A stretch of 64,000 nucleotides of DNA, from NCBI RefSeq assembly GCF_019973615.1, contig NZ_AP024238.1, positions 3,741,989 through 3,805,988 on the forward strand. Reading direction: 5' to 3'. A model generated the notes under the pieces. That model had not been told where the DNA came from. It was given only the letters and a program-made list of their open reading frames with translations, and did not search any database. Both the position numbers and the translations under genes were made by a program. Shown here piece by piece: positions 1 to 9,600 of the stretch (the first letter of the stretch is position 1; each line of letters begins with the position of its first letter). Source of the DNA: Rhodoferax lithotrophicus. Its GTDB lineage: Bacteria > Pseudomonadota > Gammaproteobacteria > Burkholderiales > Burkholderiaceae_C.

Positions 1-1158
1 TTGCATCGAAATGGCATTGTCAAAAGCCAACGGACCATCAAGTACACCACCGGTGATCTGCCCACGCTCGGCCATTTTGCACAGGGCGGCAGCATCCAAT
101 GTGGACGGTATGTTGGGGTTGACCATTTCAACGGCCGACAGAATCGCCACCTTGGGCACAGCCACGCCCAGAATGCGGGCAAAGTCGATGGCGTTCTGGA
201 TGATGTGCACCTTCTCTTGCAAGGTCGGGTGAATGTTCAACGCGGCATCGGTGATCAGCAAGGGCTTGTGGTACAGCGGCACATCAAAACGAAACACGTG
301 CGACATACGTCGCCCTGTGCGCAGGGCTGGTTTGGACAACACCGCGTGGATCAACTCATCGGTGTGCAAGCTACCCTTCATGAGAATTTCGACATCCCAG
401 TTGGCGGCCATTTCAGCCGCTTTTTCCGCAGCGGCATGGCTGTGCGGTTGGTCAATGAGTTCAATCCCGGTCAAGTCGATACCCGCTTCAGCAGCTACGT
501 GACGAATACGCACTTCGGGGCCAATCAGCACCGGCACAATCAGGCCATAACGCGCTGCATCCATGGCACCACTCAAGGAACCCTCATCACACGGATGAAC
601 CACTGCACAGCGCACCGGCTCCAGTTTTTCGCCCAGCGCCAGCAAATCCCGAAAACGGGCTTGCGGGTCATACACCTGAATTTGCGGGGCGTCCATGCGA
701 GGCAAGCGCACTTTGGTGGTGGGTGCCAATACTTTGGCAACACCACTCAACACACGTTGTCCATGCTGATTCACCACATCACAGTCAAGCTCCACACTTT
801 TGTGAGTAGAGTCCATGGACATCACCACAACCGTCACCGTTAGCGTGTCTCCGACACGCACTGGTTTGACAAAATGCAGCACCTGATCCTGGTAAATCGT
901 GCCTGGCCCTGGAAACTGTGTGCCCAAAAGCGCAGAAATCAGCGCACCGCTCCACATGCCGTGCGCAATGACACCATGAAACAAGGTGTCATTGGCATAT
1001 TCAGGATTCAAATGCGCAGGATTTGTGTCGCCAGACACAGCAGCAAACGCTGAAATATCTTGCAGTGTCAACGTGCGCAACAAACGGGCACTTTGCCCAA
1101 TGTGAATTTCAGGATAGGTGTAGTTTTCTATCAGTTCATTATCTTGAGGCAGATTCAT
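1..1158 (-). CDS. bifunctional MaoC-type enoyl-CoA hydratase / phosphate acetyl(butyryl)transferase, 3' end outside window
   Basis: The minus strand is open from an ATG at 1158 to the window edge (386 codons, no stop), so the C-terminus is missing. Residues 1-150 form a MaoC hot-dog domain with the hydratase motif SGDTNPAHLN (Asp44, His49). From about residue 170 the sequence follows the phosphate acetyl/butyryltransferase (PTA_PTB) family, with VVHPCDEGSLSGAM and LLITDAALNIHP. Known members of this fusion are about 460-470 aa, so some 80 residues lie outside. The Pta part would exchange acyl-CoA and acyl-phosphate in the cytoplasm, and an acetate kinase gene commonly follows, here beyond the edge. 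It lies 35 bp downstream of a small unknown gene. The domain calls are firm. The true substrate, and whether the MaoC part is active, are not. Confidence 0.85.
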   Translation of the reverse strand, partial: MNLPQDNELIENYTYPEIHIGQSARLLRTLTLQDISAFAAVSGDTNPAHLNPEYANDTLFHGVIAHGMWSGALISALLGTQFPGPGTIYQDQVLHFVKPVRVGDTLTVTVVVMSMDSTHKSVELDCDVVNQHGQRVLSGVAKVLAPTTKVRLPRMDAPQIQVYDPQARFRDLLALGEKLEPVRCAVVHPCDEGSLSGAMDAARYGLIVPVLIGPEVRIRHVAAEAGIDLTGIELIDQPHSHAAAEKAAEMAANWDVEILMKGSLHTDELIHAVLSKPALRTGRRMSHVFRFDVPLYHKPLLITDAALNIHPTLQEKVHIIQNAIDFARILGVAVPKVAILSAVEMVNPNIPSTLDAAALCKMAERGQITGGVLDGPLAFDNAISMQ

Positions 1159-1193
1159 ATCAATCCAGATTATTCACAGAACACATTCAAAAA

Positions 1194-1601
1194 TCATTTG
1201 ATCTCAAAAAAATCATTCAGACCCAAACCATCTGCACCAAGCTTGAAGCCTTGACGCGCCATGTGCTCTTCTGCTTGTACCATGGCCTGCCGGGTCACTG
1301 ACCAACCGTTATCGGTCAGACTGGTGGTCTCCATGTGGTAACGCAATAAAAGCAAGCCTCGTAATTCCTCGCGTTTGTGCGCTTGGCGTCGCTCCGATGT
1401 CACCCGGACAGCGGAGGCATTGTCACTGGCACGTCGGCGTTCGTTTTCAACTACCCGAATTTGCGGCTGGGCCATTAACGCATCGACGGCTGCACGGTCG
1501 TTCAGGGCCACATTCAGCGCCATGGCCAAGCGTGCAATACGGGCATTGAGTGCTTCCATGGATGCGCCCAATCGTTGGGTCAAGTCATCATCAATCTGCA
1601 T
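1194..1601 (-). CDS. conserved hypothetical protein, 135 aa
   Basis: The ORF has an ATG start and sits just upstream of the MaoC/Pta gene on the same strand. The product is soluble, rich in Ala, Arg, Leu and Met, and predicted to be mostly helical (for example NARIARLAMALNVALNDRAA). It has no signal peptide, membrane segment or cysteine cluster, and it ends DFFEIK. I do not recognise a family. The small gap and shared strand suggest co-transcription with the acyltransferase gene, but no functional link can be read from the sequence. Its codon composition resembles the neighbours, which favours a real gene over a chance ORF. Confidence 0.6.
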   Translation of the reverse strand: MQIDDDLTQRLGASMEALNARIARLAMALNVALNDRAAVDALMAQPQIRVVENERRRASDNASAVRVTSERRQAHKREELRGLLLLRYHMETTSLTDNGWSVTRQAMVQAEEHMARQGFKLGADGLGLNDFFEIK

Positions 1602-2077
1602 AACGTACCTTTACATATTCGCCAAATACATCGCCAAGCGAGCAACTGGCTTCTAGGTTATAGGCTGGCACAGGTGTACCAGAGTGATCTTTGGACAAAC
1701 GATGCATGGGGTTGCAGCGCCGGGATAAGCTGCTTCCGACACAATTCCGGCATTATGACCACCAACGACGACACCTTGTCATGGGCCTTCAGAAACTGAA
1801 AACACCCGACCAGCGTGGAACCCGTCCCATAACAGGCATACGCCATCGACTCACGACAAGTTTTGAACTATGCATTGTGAATGAACACATCCGTCGCAGA
1901 GATCACTGAAATTGGTCTGCGCTGCCAGCAAGCTGACCGTGGTCACCTCGGCAGGTGGCCCAAGCTGTGGACACCGTCCTTGCAACAATCAAGCCAAACC
2001 ACGTCACCGGTGCATACACCACACCTCTGGTTTTAAAGTCTATCCTTTTGCCAACGAACGGGCAACGTGCTCCGTGC
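1602..2077. other. gene-poor gap downstream of era
   Basis: About 475 bp with no convincing gene. The longest ORF not shared with era (minus, 1658-1846, 62 codons) shows no recognisable family. In related bacteria recO and pdxJ usually follow era. Neither is visible here, so this gap is probably a synteny breakpoint. No tRNA, strong terminator or insertion-sequence end was recognised. Confidence 0.5.
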
Positions 2078-3109
2078 TTACTCGTAGCCAAACGAGCGTA
2101 CCCGGGCTTCATCATCGGCCCAACCTGAGCGCACTTTGACCCACATCTCGATGAACACCTTGCAATCGAACAGCTTTTCAAGCTCGACACGAGTTTCCAT
2201 GCCGATGCGCTTGATGCGTTCGCCCTTGTCGCCAATCACCATGGCTTTGTGACCATCACGCTCAACGACGATGGTGGCGGCAATCCGCAGCAGGCGCTTT
2301 TGCCCCTTTTTCTGCGGCGCTTCTTCTTCAAATTTGTCGATGATGACGGTGGAGGTGTAAGGCAACTCATCCCCTGTCAGGCGAAACAGCTTTTCGCGCA
2401 CCATTTCAGAAGCCATGAAGCGCTCGCTGCGATCCGTCAACTCATCGGCGGCATACCACCAGGCTTGCTCAGGCAGGTATTTGGCGCAGATGTCCAGCAA
2501 GCGCTCGATGTCTTTGGCACTCTTGGCCGACATGGGAACATACTCGGCAAAAGCATGTTTGCCTTGCATAGTCTGCAACCAGGGGGCAATGTCACCCCGG
2601 CGATGCACGTTGTCGAGCTTATTGGCGATCAACAAGGTGGGAATGGATTTGCCCAACAACGCCAACACGCGTGCATCCGCTGGTGTAAAACTGCCAGCTT
2701 CAACCACAAACAGAATCAAATCCACATCGGTCACTGCACCCTGCACAGTTTTGTTGAGTGACTTGTTCAAAGCATTGCCATGCAGCGTCTGAAAACCCGG
2801 TGTGTCGACAAATACAAACTGGTTGGCACCCACAGTATGCATGCCGGTAATGCGGTGGCGCGTGGTTTGCGCCTTGCGCGAGGTGATACTGATCTTTTGA
2901 CCTACCAATGCGTTAAGTAGCGTCGATTTACCGACATTAGGCTTGCCCACAATGGCAATCAAACCACAGCGTTGGCCCGCGACAGGGGCCTCGGCCTGAC
3001 CTGCAGGACGCATGTCACGGCGCATGCCGGCCAACAGTTCTTCAAGGTTACTTTGAACCTCAACACCCGTATCTTCTGCGTGAGCAGCTATTTTTTTTGT
3101 AGTAGTCAT
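2078..3109 (-). CDS. era: GTPase Era, 30S ribosomal subunit maturation
   Basis: Era is a cytoplasmic GTPase that binds the 3' end of 16S rRNA during small-subunit assembly. The G1 loop GKPNVGKS is at residues 55-62, followed by VDTPGFQT (G3) and ANKLDNV (G4). The C-terminal KH domain includes [13 protein letters not shown]. At 343 aa it is about 40 residues longer than typical Era, because of a polar N-terminal extension before the G domain. The ATG at 3109 overlaps the rnc stop as ATGA, so translational coupling is likely and this start is preferred. It is the last gene of lepA-lepB-DUF4845-rnc-era, in the order usual for betaproteobacteria. Confidence 0.97.
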   Translation of the reverse strand: MTTTKKIAAHAEDTGVEVQSNLEELLAGMRRDMRPAGQAEAPVAGQRCGLIAIVGKPNVGKSTLLNALVGQKISITSRKAQTTRHRITGMHTVGANQFVFVDTPGFQTLHGNALNKSLNKTVQGAVTDVDLILFVVEAGSFTPADARVLALLGKSIPTLLIANKLDNVHRRGDIAPWLQTMQGKHAFAEYVPMSAKSAKDIERLLDICAKYLPEQAWWYAADELTDRSERFMASEMVREKLFRLTGDELPYTSTVIIDKFEEEAPQKKGQKRLLRIAATIVVERDGHKAMVIGDKGERIKRIGMETRVELEKLFDCKVFIEMWVKVRSGWADDEARVRSFGYE

Positions 3110-3792
3110 TCATTCACCCTGGATTTAAGTGTTTGCAACATGGCCGCGGCGGCAGCTTGCTCTCCGGCGCGGCGAGAGCCGCCAATACCGCGCTCGCACA
3201 AGTTGAGTTCAAGAATTTCACACTCCACATCAAAGGTCTGCTTGTGCGCAGCGCCCAGCGTGGCGACCACCTTGTAGCCGGGCACTTTCATGCGCCGCGC
3301 TTGCAACCACTCTTGCAGCTCGGTTTTGGGGTCTTTGCCGATGGCATCCATGGCCGGGTTGATTTCTACCGCCTGGTACAAGCGCTGCACCAGGGCTTGT
3401 GCGGCAGCAAAACCGGCATCAAGATACACCGCGCCGATCACCGCCTCCAGCACATCGGCCAGGATGGAGGGGCGTTTTTGCCCGCCTGAGCGCATTTCAC
3501 CTTCGCCCAGGCGAATCACTTCTGGCAAACCCAGTGACACAGACAACTGGTGCAAAGTGTCTTGCTTGACCAAGTTGGCACGCACGCGGGACAAATCACC
3601 TTCGGGCAAACTTTGCAGGCGGCGGTAAAGCATGTCAGCCACTACCACCCCTAGCACCGAATCGCCCAGAAACTCCAGACGCTCGTTGTGATCGGCAGAG
3701 AAACTGCGATGCGTCAACGCACGGGTCAGCAGGTTGGAATCCGTAAATTGGTGTTGCAAGCGCTTTTGCAGCGCAGTCAAGGCCTGGTTCAA
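3106..3792 (-). CDS. rnc: ribonuclease III
   Basis: RNase III cuts double-stranded RNA during rRNA maturation and in mRNA control. The 228 aa product has the signature [13 protein letters not shown] (about residues 36-48) with the acidic metal ligands, a second catalytic block [14 protein letters not shown], and a C-terminal double-stranded-RNA-binding domain that opens [11 protein letters not shown]. Length is normal (E. coli 226 aa). It overlaps era by four bases and starts 13 bp after the DUF4845 gene. Confidence 0.97.
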   Translation of the reverse strand: MNQALTALQKRLQHQFTDSNLLTRALTHRSFSADHNERLEFLGDSVLGVVVADMLYRRLQSLPEGDLSRVRANLVKQDTLHQLSVSLGLPEVIRLGEGEMRSGGQKRPSILADVLEAVIGAVYLDAGFAAAQALVQRLYQAVEINPAMDAIGKDPKTELQEWLQARRMKVPGYKVVATLGAAHKQTFDVECEILELNLCERGIGGSRRAGEQAAAAAMLQTLKSRVNE

Positions 3793-3805
3793 ATCAACAC
3801 CTGCA

Positions 3806-4159
3806 TCAATGCGACCTACCTGCGTATTTAAGAGTCAGGTAGGCTGGGCCAGCCAAATGAATTTCACGTTGATAAGCAAAACTAACCACCAAATTGTCAT
3901 TGTCTTTAGTCACTTCAATATCTTTAGCTGAAATGGACGTGATGTTGTCGATGTTGGCAGCCTTGTCAAAAATCTGGCGTGCTTCGGCGATGGTGCTGCC
4001 CGCTTTGGCTTTATTCACGGCCTTGAGAACAGCCTGAAATTCAATCACGGTAGGCACGGCCTGAGCCACCACCACCCCTGTGGCAGCCAACACAATAGCG
4101 ACAAACAGCAAAGTAATGAAGGACATCCCACGCTGCCGGAATTTAAGAGCACTTGTCAT
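3806..4159 (-). CDS. DUF4845 family membrane protein
   Basis: A small single-pass membrane protein of 117 aa. The N-terminus is basic (KFRQRG), followed by a hydrophobic segment of about 25 residues (FITLLFVAIVLAATGVVVAQ) and a small soluble domain predicted to lie outside the cytoplasm. Genes of this family are regularly found between lepB and rnc in beta- and gammaproteobacteria, and their function is unknown. I chose the ATG at 4159 over the upstream start at 4192 because GGGGA lies about seven bases before it and the longer form would overlap lepB. The shape resembles a pseudopilin-like or signal-peptidase-associated protein, but that is speculation. Confidence 0.85.
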   Translation of the reverse strand: MTSALKFRQRGMSFITLLFVAIVLAATGVVVAQAVPTVIEFQAVLKAVNKAKAGSTIAEARQIFDKAANIDNITSISAKDIEVTKDNDNLVVSFAYQREIHLAGPAYLTLKYAGRSH

Positions 4160-4175
4160 GACGTTTCCCCTTGAA

Positions 4176-5141
4176 TCAGTTAAAAGAACCAATGCGTTTG
4201 AGGCTACTGAAATTCATCCAGACAAAAAAGGCTTTCCCCACAATGTTTTTGTCAGGCACAAAACCCCAGTAACGCGAGTCCGCCGAGTTGTCACGGTTAT
4301 CCCCCATCATGAAGTAATGACCCTGCGGTACTTTGCAGACCACCCCCTCGACACTGTAGCTGCAATTGTTTTTGAACTCAAACTCACTCGCCCCCAAGAC
4401 GTAAGCTGGGCGTGCCGGATCATTGAGCAAACGGTGTGGCTTGTCACCCAATATTTCTTCATATTGGGGAAAATAATGCATCACATCTTCGTCAAAAAAC
4501 TCGGGCAACGCGTTGGTTGCCAGAGGTTTGCCGTTGATCGTTAAACGCTTGTTCAGATAAGCCACTTCATCGCCCGGTACACCCACTACCCGTTTGATGT
4601 AATCCAGGCTGGGTTGAGGGGGGTAGCGAAACACCATCACATCGCCCCGTTGAGGCGGTGTACCTTCTGTGATTTTGGTGTTGAGTACCGGCAAACGCAA
4701 GCCATAGTGAAACTTGTTGACCAGAATCAGATCCCCCACCAACAAGGTTGGAATCATGGAACCCGAAGGAATTTTGAAGGGCTCGAACAAAAATGAACGC
4801 AGAATGAATACCCCAATAATGACGGGGAACAGTCCTGCCGTCCAATCCAGCCACCAAGGCTGTGCCAGAATCTTGTTTTTGGCCTCAGACACATCGCTAT
4901 CCACTTTGGCAATACCCAGTTTGCCCAGCTCTTCAGCACGCTTTAGCGCATTGACTTCCAGGTCGGCAGCTGCTTTTTGACGTTGCGGCAAAAAGTAAAA
5001 GCGTTCAGCCAGCCAGTAAATGCCTGTGACCACCGTGGCAAGAAACAGCAGCAGGGCAAAATTGCCATCCACTATGCCAAAGTACCAGGCCCCCACGTAG
5101 CCAGCAAAAACCGCCAGAATGACAGAAGTTAGGACTTGCAT
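4176..5141 (-). CDS. lepB: signal peptidase I
   Basis: This inner-membrane peptidase removes Sec and Tat signal peptides. Two N-terminal transmembrane segments and a third hydrophobic stretch around residue 105 precede the catalytic domain. The Ser of SGSMIPTL (about Ser128) and the Lys of DYIKRVVG (about Lys183) are the expected dyad, and the box MGDNRDNSADSR is intact. The ATG at 5141 overlaps the lepA stop as TGATG; a GTG one codon upstream is also possible. It is co-transcribed with lepA, the usual arrangement. 321 aa. Confidence 0.97.
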   Translation of the reverse strand: MQVLTSVILAVFAGYVGAWYFGIVDGNFALLLFLATVVTGIYWLAERFYFLPQRQKAAADLEVNALKRAEELGKLGIAKVDSDVSEAKNKILAQPWWLDWTAGLFPVIIGVFILRSFLFEPFKIPSGSMIPTLLVGDLILVNKFHYGLRLPVLNTKITEGTPPQRGDVMVFRYPPQPSLDYIKRVVGVPGDEVAYLNKRLTINGKPLATNALPEFFDEDVMHYFPQYEEILGDKPHRLLNDPARPAYVLGASEFEFKNNCSYSVEGVVCKVPQGHYFMMGDNRDNSADSRYWGFVPDKNIVGKAFFVWMNFSSLKRIGSFN

Positions 5142-6952
5142 CACGCGTCCACCTTCAAAATGGCCAAGAAAGCTTCTTGCGGCACTTCAACCGAACCAAT
5201 TTGCTTCATGCGTTTTTTACCTTCTTTTTGTTTCTCAAGGAGTTTGCGTTTGCGGGAAATATCGCCGCCATAACACTTGGCAATCACGTTTTTGCGCAGA
5301 GCCTTGATGGTCTCGCGGGCGATGATGTTAGCCCCAATGGCAGCCTGGATCGCCACGTCATACATCTGGCGCGAGATCACTTCGCGCATTTTGGCGACCA
5401 CCGCACGACCCCGGTATTGCGATTGCGAGCGGTGCACGATGATCGATAAGGCATCGACCTTTTCACCATTGAGCAAAATGTCCACCTTGACCACATCAGA
5501 GGGGCGGTACTCTTTGAACTCATAGTCCATCGACGCATACCCGCGTGAGACGCTTTTGAGCTTGTCAAAAAAGTCCATCACAATTTCACCCAGCGGCAGG
5601 TCATAGGTCAGCACCACCTGACGGCCTTTGTAGGCCATGTTCATCTGCACACCACGCTTCTGATTGCACAGCGTCATGACCGGCCCAACGTATTCCTGCG
5701 GCATGTACAGGTGCACGGTGACGATCGGTTCACGGATTTCGTCGAGTCGGCCCTGGTCAGGCATTTTGGACGGGTTTTCCACCATCTTGACTTCACCGTC
5801 GGCCTGCACCACCTGATAGACCACGCTTGGTGCGGTGGTGATCAGATCCTGGTCAAACTCGCGCTCCAGACGCTCTTGCACAATTTCCATGTGCAACAAG
5901 CCCAGAAAGCCGCAACGGAATCCAAAACCCAGGGCTTGCGACACTTCAGGTTCGTAGTGCAGTGATGCATCGTTGAGCTTAAGCTTCTCCAGGCTGTCGC
6001 GCAGACCTTCGTACTGGTTGGCTTCGGTCGGGTACAGACCGGCAAACACCTGCGGCTGAATTTCCTTGAAACCTGGCAAGGGTTCTGTGGCCGTCAGGGC
6101 TGCGCCACCGGTTCCGGGCTTGATGAGGGTGATGGTGTCACCTACTTTGGCCGCTTGCAGTTCGCGAATACCGGCAATGATGTAACCCACTTCACCGGCT
6201 TCCAACGCCTCACGCGGCTGGTTGGCCGGGGTGAACACGCCCAGGTTATCAGCGTTGTAGGTGGTACCTGTGGCCATCATCTTGATGCGTTCACCTTTGG
6301 CTAGGCGACCATCCACCACGCGCACCAACATGACCACACCCACATAACTGTCAAACCAGCTGTCAATGATCATGGCACGTAATGGGCCATTCGGATTGCC
6401 TTTGGGTGCCGGAATACGCGCCACCACAGCCTCCAGAATGTCGTCCACCCCCATACCACTTTTGGCCGAACAAGCAATGGCATCAGAGGCATCAATACCA
6501 ATCACGTCCTCAATTTCTGAGCGAGCGTTGTCCGGGTCGGCGTTGGGCAAGTCCATTTTGTTAAGCACCGGCACCACTTCCACGCCCAAGTCCAGTGCGG
6601 TGTAGCAATTGGCAACGGTTTGCGCCTCCACCCCCTGGCTGGCATCCACCACCAACAGTGCGCCTTCGCAGGCCGACAAGGATCTGCTGACTTCATAAGA
6701 AAAGTCCACATGACCGGGGGTGTCGATCAAATTCAGGTTGTATACCTTGCCGTCCTTGGCTTTGTATTGCAGCGCCGCCGTTTGCGCCTTGATGGTGATG
6801 CCACGCTCTTTTTCGATGTCCATCGAATCCAGCACCTGGGCTTCCATTTCGCGCTCTTGCAAGCCGCCACAACGCTGGATCAAACGGTCTGCCAGGGTTG
6901 ACTTGCCGTGGTCAATGTGAGCAATGATGGAGAAATTTCTGATGTGATTCAT
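5141..6952 (-). CDS. lepA: elongation factor 4 (back-translocating GTPase LepA)
   Basis: A ribosome-associated GTPase of 603 aa (E. coli LepA 599). The G1 motif AHIDHGKST is near the N-terminus, with RGITIK (switch I), DTPGHVDF (G3) and NKMDLP (G4). The LepA-specific C-terminal domain includes [21 protein letters not shown] and the closing RMKQIG. The ATG at 6952 is preferred to the TTG one codon earlier. It is the first gene of its operon, and a terminator-like hairpin at about 6993-7023 separates it from the upstream protease gene. Confidence 0.98.
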   Translation of the reverse strand: MNHIRNFSIIAHIDHGKSTLADRLIQRCGGLQEREMEAQVLDSMDIEKERGITIKAQTAALQYKAKDGKVYNLNLIDTPGHVDFSYEVSRSLSACEGALLVVDASQGVEAQTVANCYTALDLGVEVVPVLNKMDLPNADPDNARSEIEDVIGIDASDAIACSAKSGMGVDDILEAVVARIPAPKGNPNGPLRAMIIDSWFDSYVGVVMLVRVVDGRLAKGERIKMMATGTTYNADNLGVFTPANQPREALEAGEVGYIIAGIRELQAAKVGDTITLIKPGTGGAALTATEPLPGFKEIQPQVFAGLYPTEANQYEGLRDSLEKLKLNDASLHYEPEVSQALGFGFRCGFLGLLHMEIVQERLEREFDQDLITTAPSVVYQVVQADGEVKMVENPSKMPDQGRLDEIREPIVTVHLYMPQEYVGPVMTLCNQKRGVQMNMAYKGRQVVLTYDLPLGEIVMDFFDKLKSVSRGYASMDYEFKEYRPSDVVKVDILLNGEKVDALSIIVHRSQSQYRGRAVVAKMREVISRQMYDVAIQAAIGANIIARETIKALRKNVIAKCYGGDISRKRKLLEKQKEGKKRMKQIGSVEVPQEAFLAILKVDA

Positions 6953-6992
6953 CAATGGAAACCGAAAGAGTGAATAAAAAAGACGGAAACAG

Positions 6993-7023
6993 AAAAAAGG
7001 GCGCGGTCAAACGTGACGCGCCC
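6993..7023 (-). terminator. rho-independent terminator after the mucD-like gene
   Basis: On the minus strand GGGCGC and GCGCCC pair around a GTCA/TGAC inner stem with a four-base loop and one bulged base. A run of six T follows. It lies 53 bp after the stop of the Do-type protease and before lepA, so it should end the sigma-E/mucD transcript and leave lepA to its own promoter. Confidence 0.8.
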
Positions 7024-7075
7024 TGAATCAACTTGTTTGGCAACTGCTAAAGTTGATCCTCTATTGTAGGCAGAA

Positions 7076-8548
7076 TCATCGACCGGACCGAATCACCGTG
7101 TACTGCGCCCATTCACCACGGCGGAACAAGACATTGATCGCCTTGGCTTTATCCAATTTGACAAGCACAGTTTCTAGCTCTTTCACGTTAACCACCGACA
7201 CATTGGCCACGGCCAGAATCACATCCCCCTCACGTAATCCAGACCGGGCAGCAGCAGCATCCACGGCATCCACTTGTACGCCACCTTTGATGCCAAGTTC
7301 TTTTTTGTCGGCATCGGTCAGGTCGCTCACGATTAATCCGAGTGCCTGCGCAGCTGTAGCTTCTTTGGCTTTACCTGGTTTTTCAGCAGCTTGGGCAATT
7401 GGTTTTTCCGTCTCAATTTCAGCGATGACAACACTCAGATCTTTGTAACTGCCACGGCGAAATACGGTCAAAGTGCTTTTGGTACCTGGCTTGGTACTGC
7501 CCACCATGCGGGGCAGATCACTTGATTTTTCGACCGGCTTACCATCAAATTTCACAATAATGTCGCCCGCCTCCACCCCAGCCTTGTCTGCGGGAGCCCC
7601 TTTTTCAACACCACGAACCAACGCACCATGCGGTTTTCCAAGTCCGATGGATTCCGCTACTTCTTTGGACACTTGGTCAATTTGCACGCCAATGCGGCCA
7701 CGCGTCACTCGACCAGTGGCGCGTAACTGCTCGCTGACGCGCACCGCCTCGTCCATGGGAATCGAGAACGAAATGCCCATGGAGCCCCCGGAGCGGGAAT
7801 ATATCTGGCTATTGATGCCCACCACTTCACCGCGCATGTTGATCAACGGACCACCTGAGTTGCCAGGGTTGATCGCCACGTCGGTCTGAATGAAGGGCAA
7901 ATAGTCGCCTGTGTCGCGCTGCTTGGCACTCACAATGCCAGCAGTTACGGTGTTATCCAGTCCAAACGGTGAGCCAATGGCCATGACCCATTCACCCACT
8001 TTGAGGCGGCTGACATCACCCACCTTGACGGCAGGCAGGCCGGAGGCCTCAATCTTGACCACGGCCACATCACTACGCTTGTCTGCACCAATGATCTTGG
8101 CTTTGAACTCGCGCTTGTCTGTAAGCGTGACCAGAACTTCATCAGCACCTTCCACCACATGGGCATTGGTCATGATCATGCCGTCAGCAGTCAGAATGAA
8201 TCCAGAACCCACACCACGGGGTTGTGCATCCTCCTGTCGCGAACCGTGACCAGGCGGCATCTGATTCTGCCCACCAGGAACATTGGGTATAGGCAAGCCA
8301 AACCGCCTGAAAAATTCAAGCATGTTGGGATCCAGCCCGCCTCCTTGAACGGGTGTGTTAACAACCTTTTCAAGCGTACGGATATTCACCACAGAGGGAC
8401 CAACTTGTTCGACCAAATCAGTGAAATCAGGCAGTGCTCGAACCTGTGCTGCGGCCTCGCGTACAGGCAGCACCATGGTGGATACAGTCGCTAACATCAC
8501 GCCACTGAGCGCACAAGAACACCAAGTTTTCCAATTTAAAAGCGTCAT
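7076..8548 (-). CDS. mucD: periplasmic Do-type serine protease (DegP/MucD family)
   Basis: A periplasmic protease/chaperone of 490 aa that clears misfolded envelope proteins. A signal peptide ends near AAAQ (about residue 35). The trypsin-like triad is visible: His130 (TNAHVV), Asp160 (KRSDVAVVKI) and Ser231 (NPGNSGGP). Two PDZ domains follow, from about 280-375 and 400-490. It lies 41 bp after mucB in the rpoE-rseA-mucB-mucD order, so it is probably both a target and an effector of sigma-E. DegP, DegQ and MucD cannot be told apart firmly; context favours MucD. Confidence 0.95.
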   Translation of the reverse strand: MTLLNWKTWCSCALSGVMLATVSTMVLPVREAAAQVRALPDFTDLVEQVGPSVVNIRTLEKVVNTPVQGGGLDPNMLEFFRRFGLPIPNVPGGQNQMPPGHGSRQEDAQPRGVGSGFILTADGMIMTNAHVVEGADEVLVTLTDKREFKAKIIGADKRSDVAVVKIEASGLPAVKVGDVSRLKVGEWVMAIGSPFGLDNTVTAGIVSAKQRDTGDYLPFIQTDVAINPGNSGGPLINMRGEVVGINSQIYSRSGGSMGISFSIPMDEAVRVSEQLRATGRVTRGRIGVQIDQVSKEVAESIGLGKPHGALVRGVEKGAPADKAGVEAGDIIVKFDGKPVEKSSDLPRMVGSTKPGTKSTLTVFRRGSYKDLSVVIAEIETEKPIAQAAEKPGKAKEATAAQALGLIVSDLTDADKKELGIKGGVQVDAVDAAAARSGLREGDVILAVANVSVVNVKELETVLVKLDKAKAINVLFRRGEWAQYTVIRSGR

Positions 8549-8589
8549 TTAAGGCCTTTCACAAACTACACACGCACATAGATAGGGAC

Positions 8590-9600
8590 TTACTTTTTTC
8601 TCTCAAGACTTTGGGCCAACATTTGCAAAGTGTGCTGCGGTACCTCACCCACAACAGTCAACCACCAATGCCCCAAACGGCGTGATTGCATATGTGTTGC
8701 CCCAAAAGCCATCTGATCATGCGATTGTTGGGCATGACGAGCAGCATCATAGGGTTCTATGAACAACGACACCGAGGCCAAACCGTCAGACAGCACCCAC
8801 TGCAAAGGTGAAGCCTTGATGCCTTTCACATGATCCTGGCGTTTAACACAACTCATGGTTTTGAAACCAGGCACCATCGTCTTGAGTCTCCAGCCTTCTT
8901 TGTCCGCAGTTGTGCTGATAAGTTCCGTTTGTTTGACCACAAAACCAGCCGTGTTGCCCATCATGGCATTCAGTTTGCCCCAACTGAGCGGTTGAGCCAA
9001 TTGCAAATCAGAAAACGCGGCTTGCTCCAGAACCCTCTTCTCAGAATCAAGGGTCTGCAGTTTGAGAACGAGGCCAGAGATCTGCTCGGTCCAAACCCGG
9101 TAAGAAAATCGCCAATGATCCCTGGGTAGGAGTTCAACCACATCCGCTCTTAACCCTGCGACAAGCTCCCCTTCGCTTGCTTGCAATTGATAAAACCGGG
9201 CAATGGATACGTCAGCTCGGTTGATCAAATTGGTAAAAATTCCGAGAGATGCACGTTTTTCGGCAACCACTACCCGGTCTTCAGGAAAATAAGTCATCAC
9301 CTGATCGTTGCGGCGAAAAGTTGTTCGTGGGATACCAGACAAGGCATCGACCCGCTCTATTTGTTGCGTCCCTTCACACACATGCCAGATACGGGCTGCT
9401 GACTTGGCCTGTCCAGCTGTGACTTCAAATGTGCCAACGTATGACTGCTGTTGACTGGACTGATGCAAACGTAGCAACCACTGTGCGATGTGGGGTTGTG
9501 CAACGTGCTGAGTGATGAGGTCAACCGGTATGGAGGGAACCTGTGCATATGACTGTCCAAACAATATTGCCAGCACCCCACAGCAAACCCGCAAAAGCAT
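8590..9600 (-). CDS. mucB: sigma-E regulatory periplasmic protein MucB/RseB
   Basis: The product binds the periplasmic part of the anti-sigma factor RseA and shields it from cleavage until envelope stress is sensed. It has a signal peptide (MLLRVCCGVLAILFG, then SYAQ), a large N-terminal domain related to LolA/LolB with SYVGTFEV, and a C-terminal domain with FGATHMQSRRLG. Length is 336 aa (typical about 320). Its ATG overlaps the rseA stop as TGATG; the TTG one codon upstream is less likely. Confidence 0.93.
   Translation of the reverse strand: MLLRVCCGVLAILFGQSYAQVPSIPVDLITQHVAQPHIAQWLLRLHQSSQQQSYVGTFEVTAGQAKSAARIWHVCEGTQQIERVDALSGIPRTTFRRNDQVMTYFPEDRVVVAEKRASLGIFTNLINRADVSIARFYQLQASEGELVAGLRADVVELLPRDHWRFSYRVWTEQISGLVLKLQTLDSEKRVLEQAAFSDLQLAQPLSWGKLNAMMGNTAGFVVKQTELISTTADKEGWRLKTMVPGFKTMSCVKRQDHVKGIKASPLQWVLSDGLASVSLFIEPYDAARHAQQSHDQMAFGATHMQSRRLGHWWLTVVGEVPQHTLQMLAQSLERKK

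Noticed and set aside
1658..1846. Minus-strand ORF of 62 codons after era
   Set aside because: No recognised family or Shine-Dalgarno signal; retained only as part of an unexplained gap.
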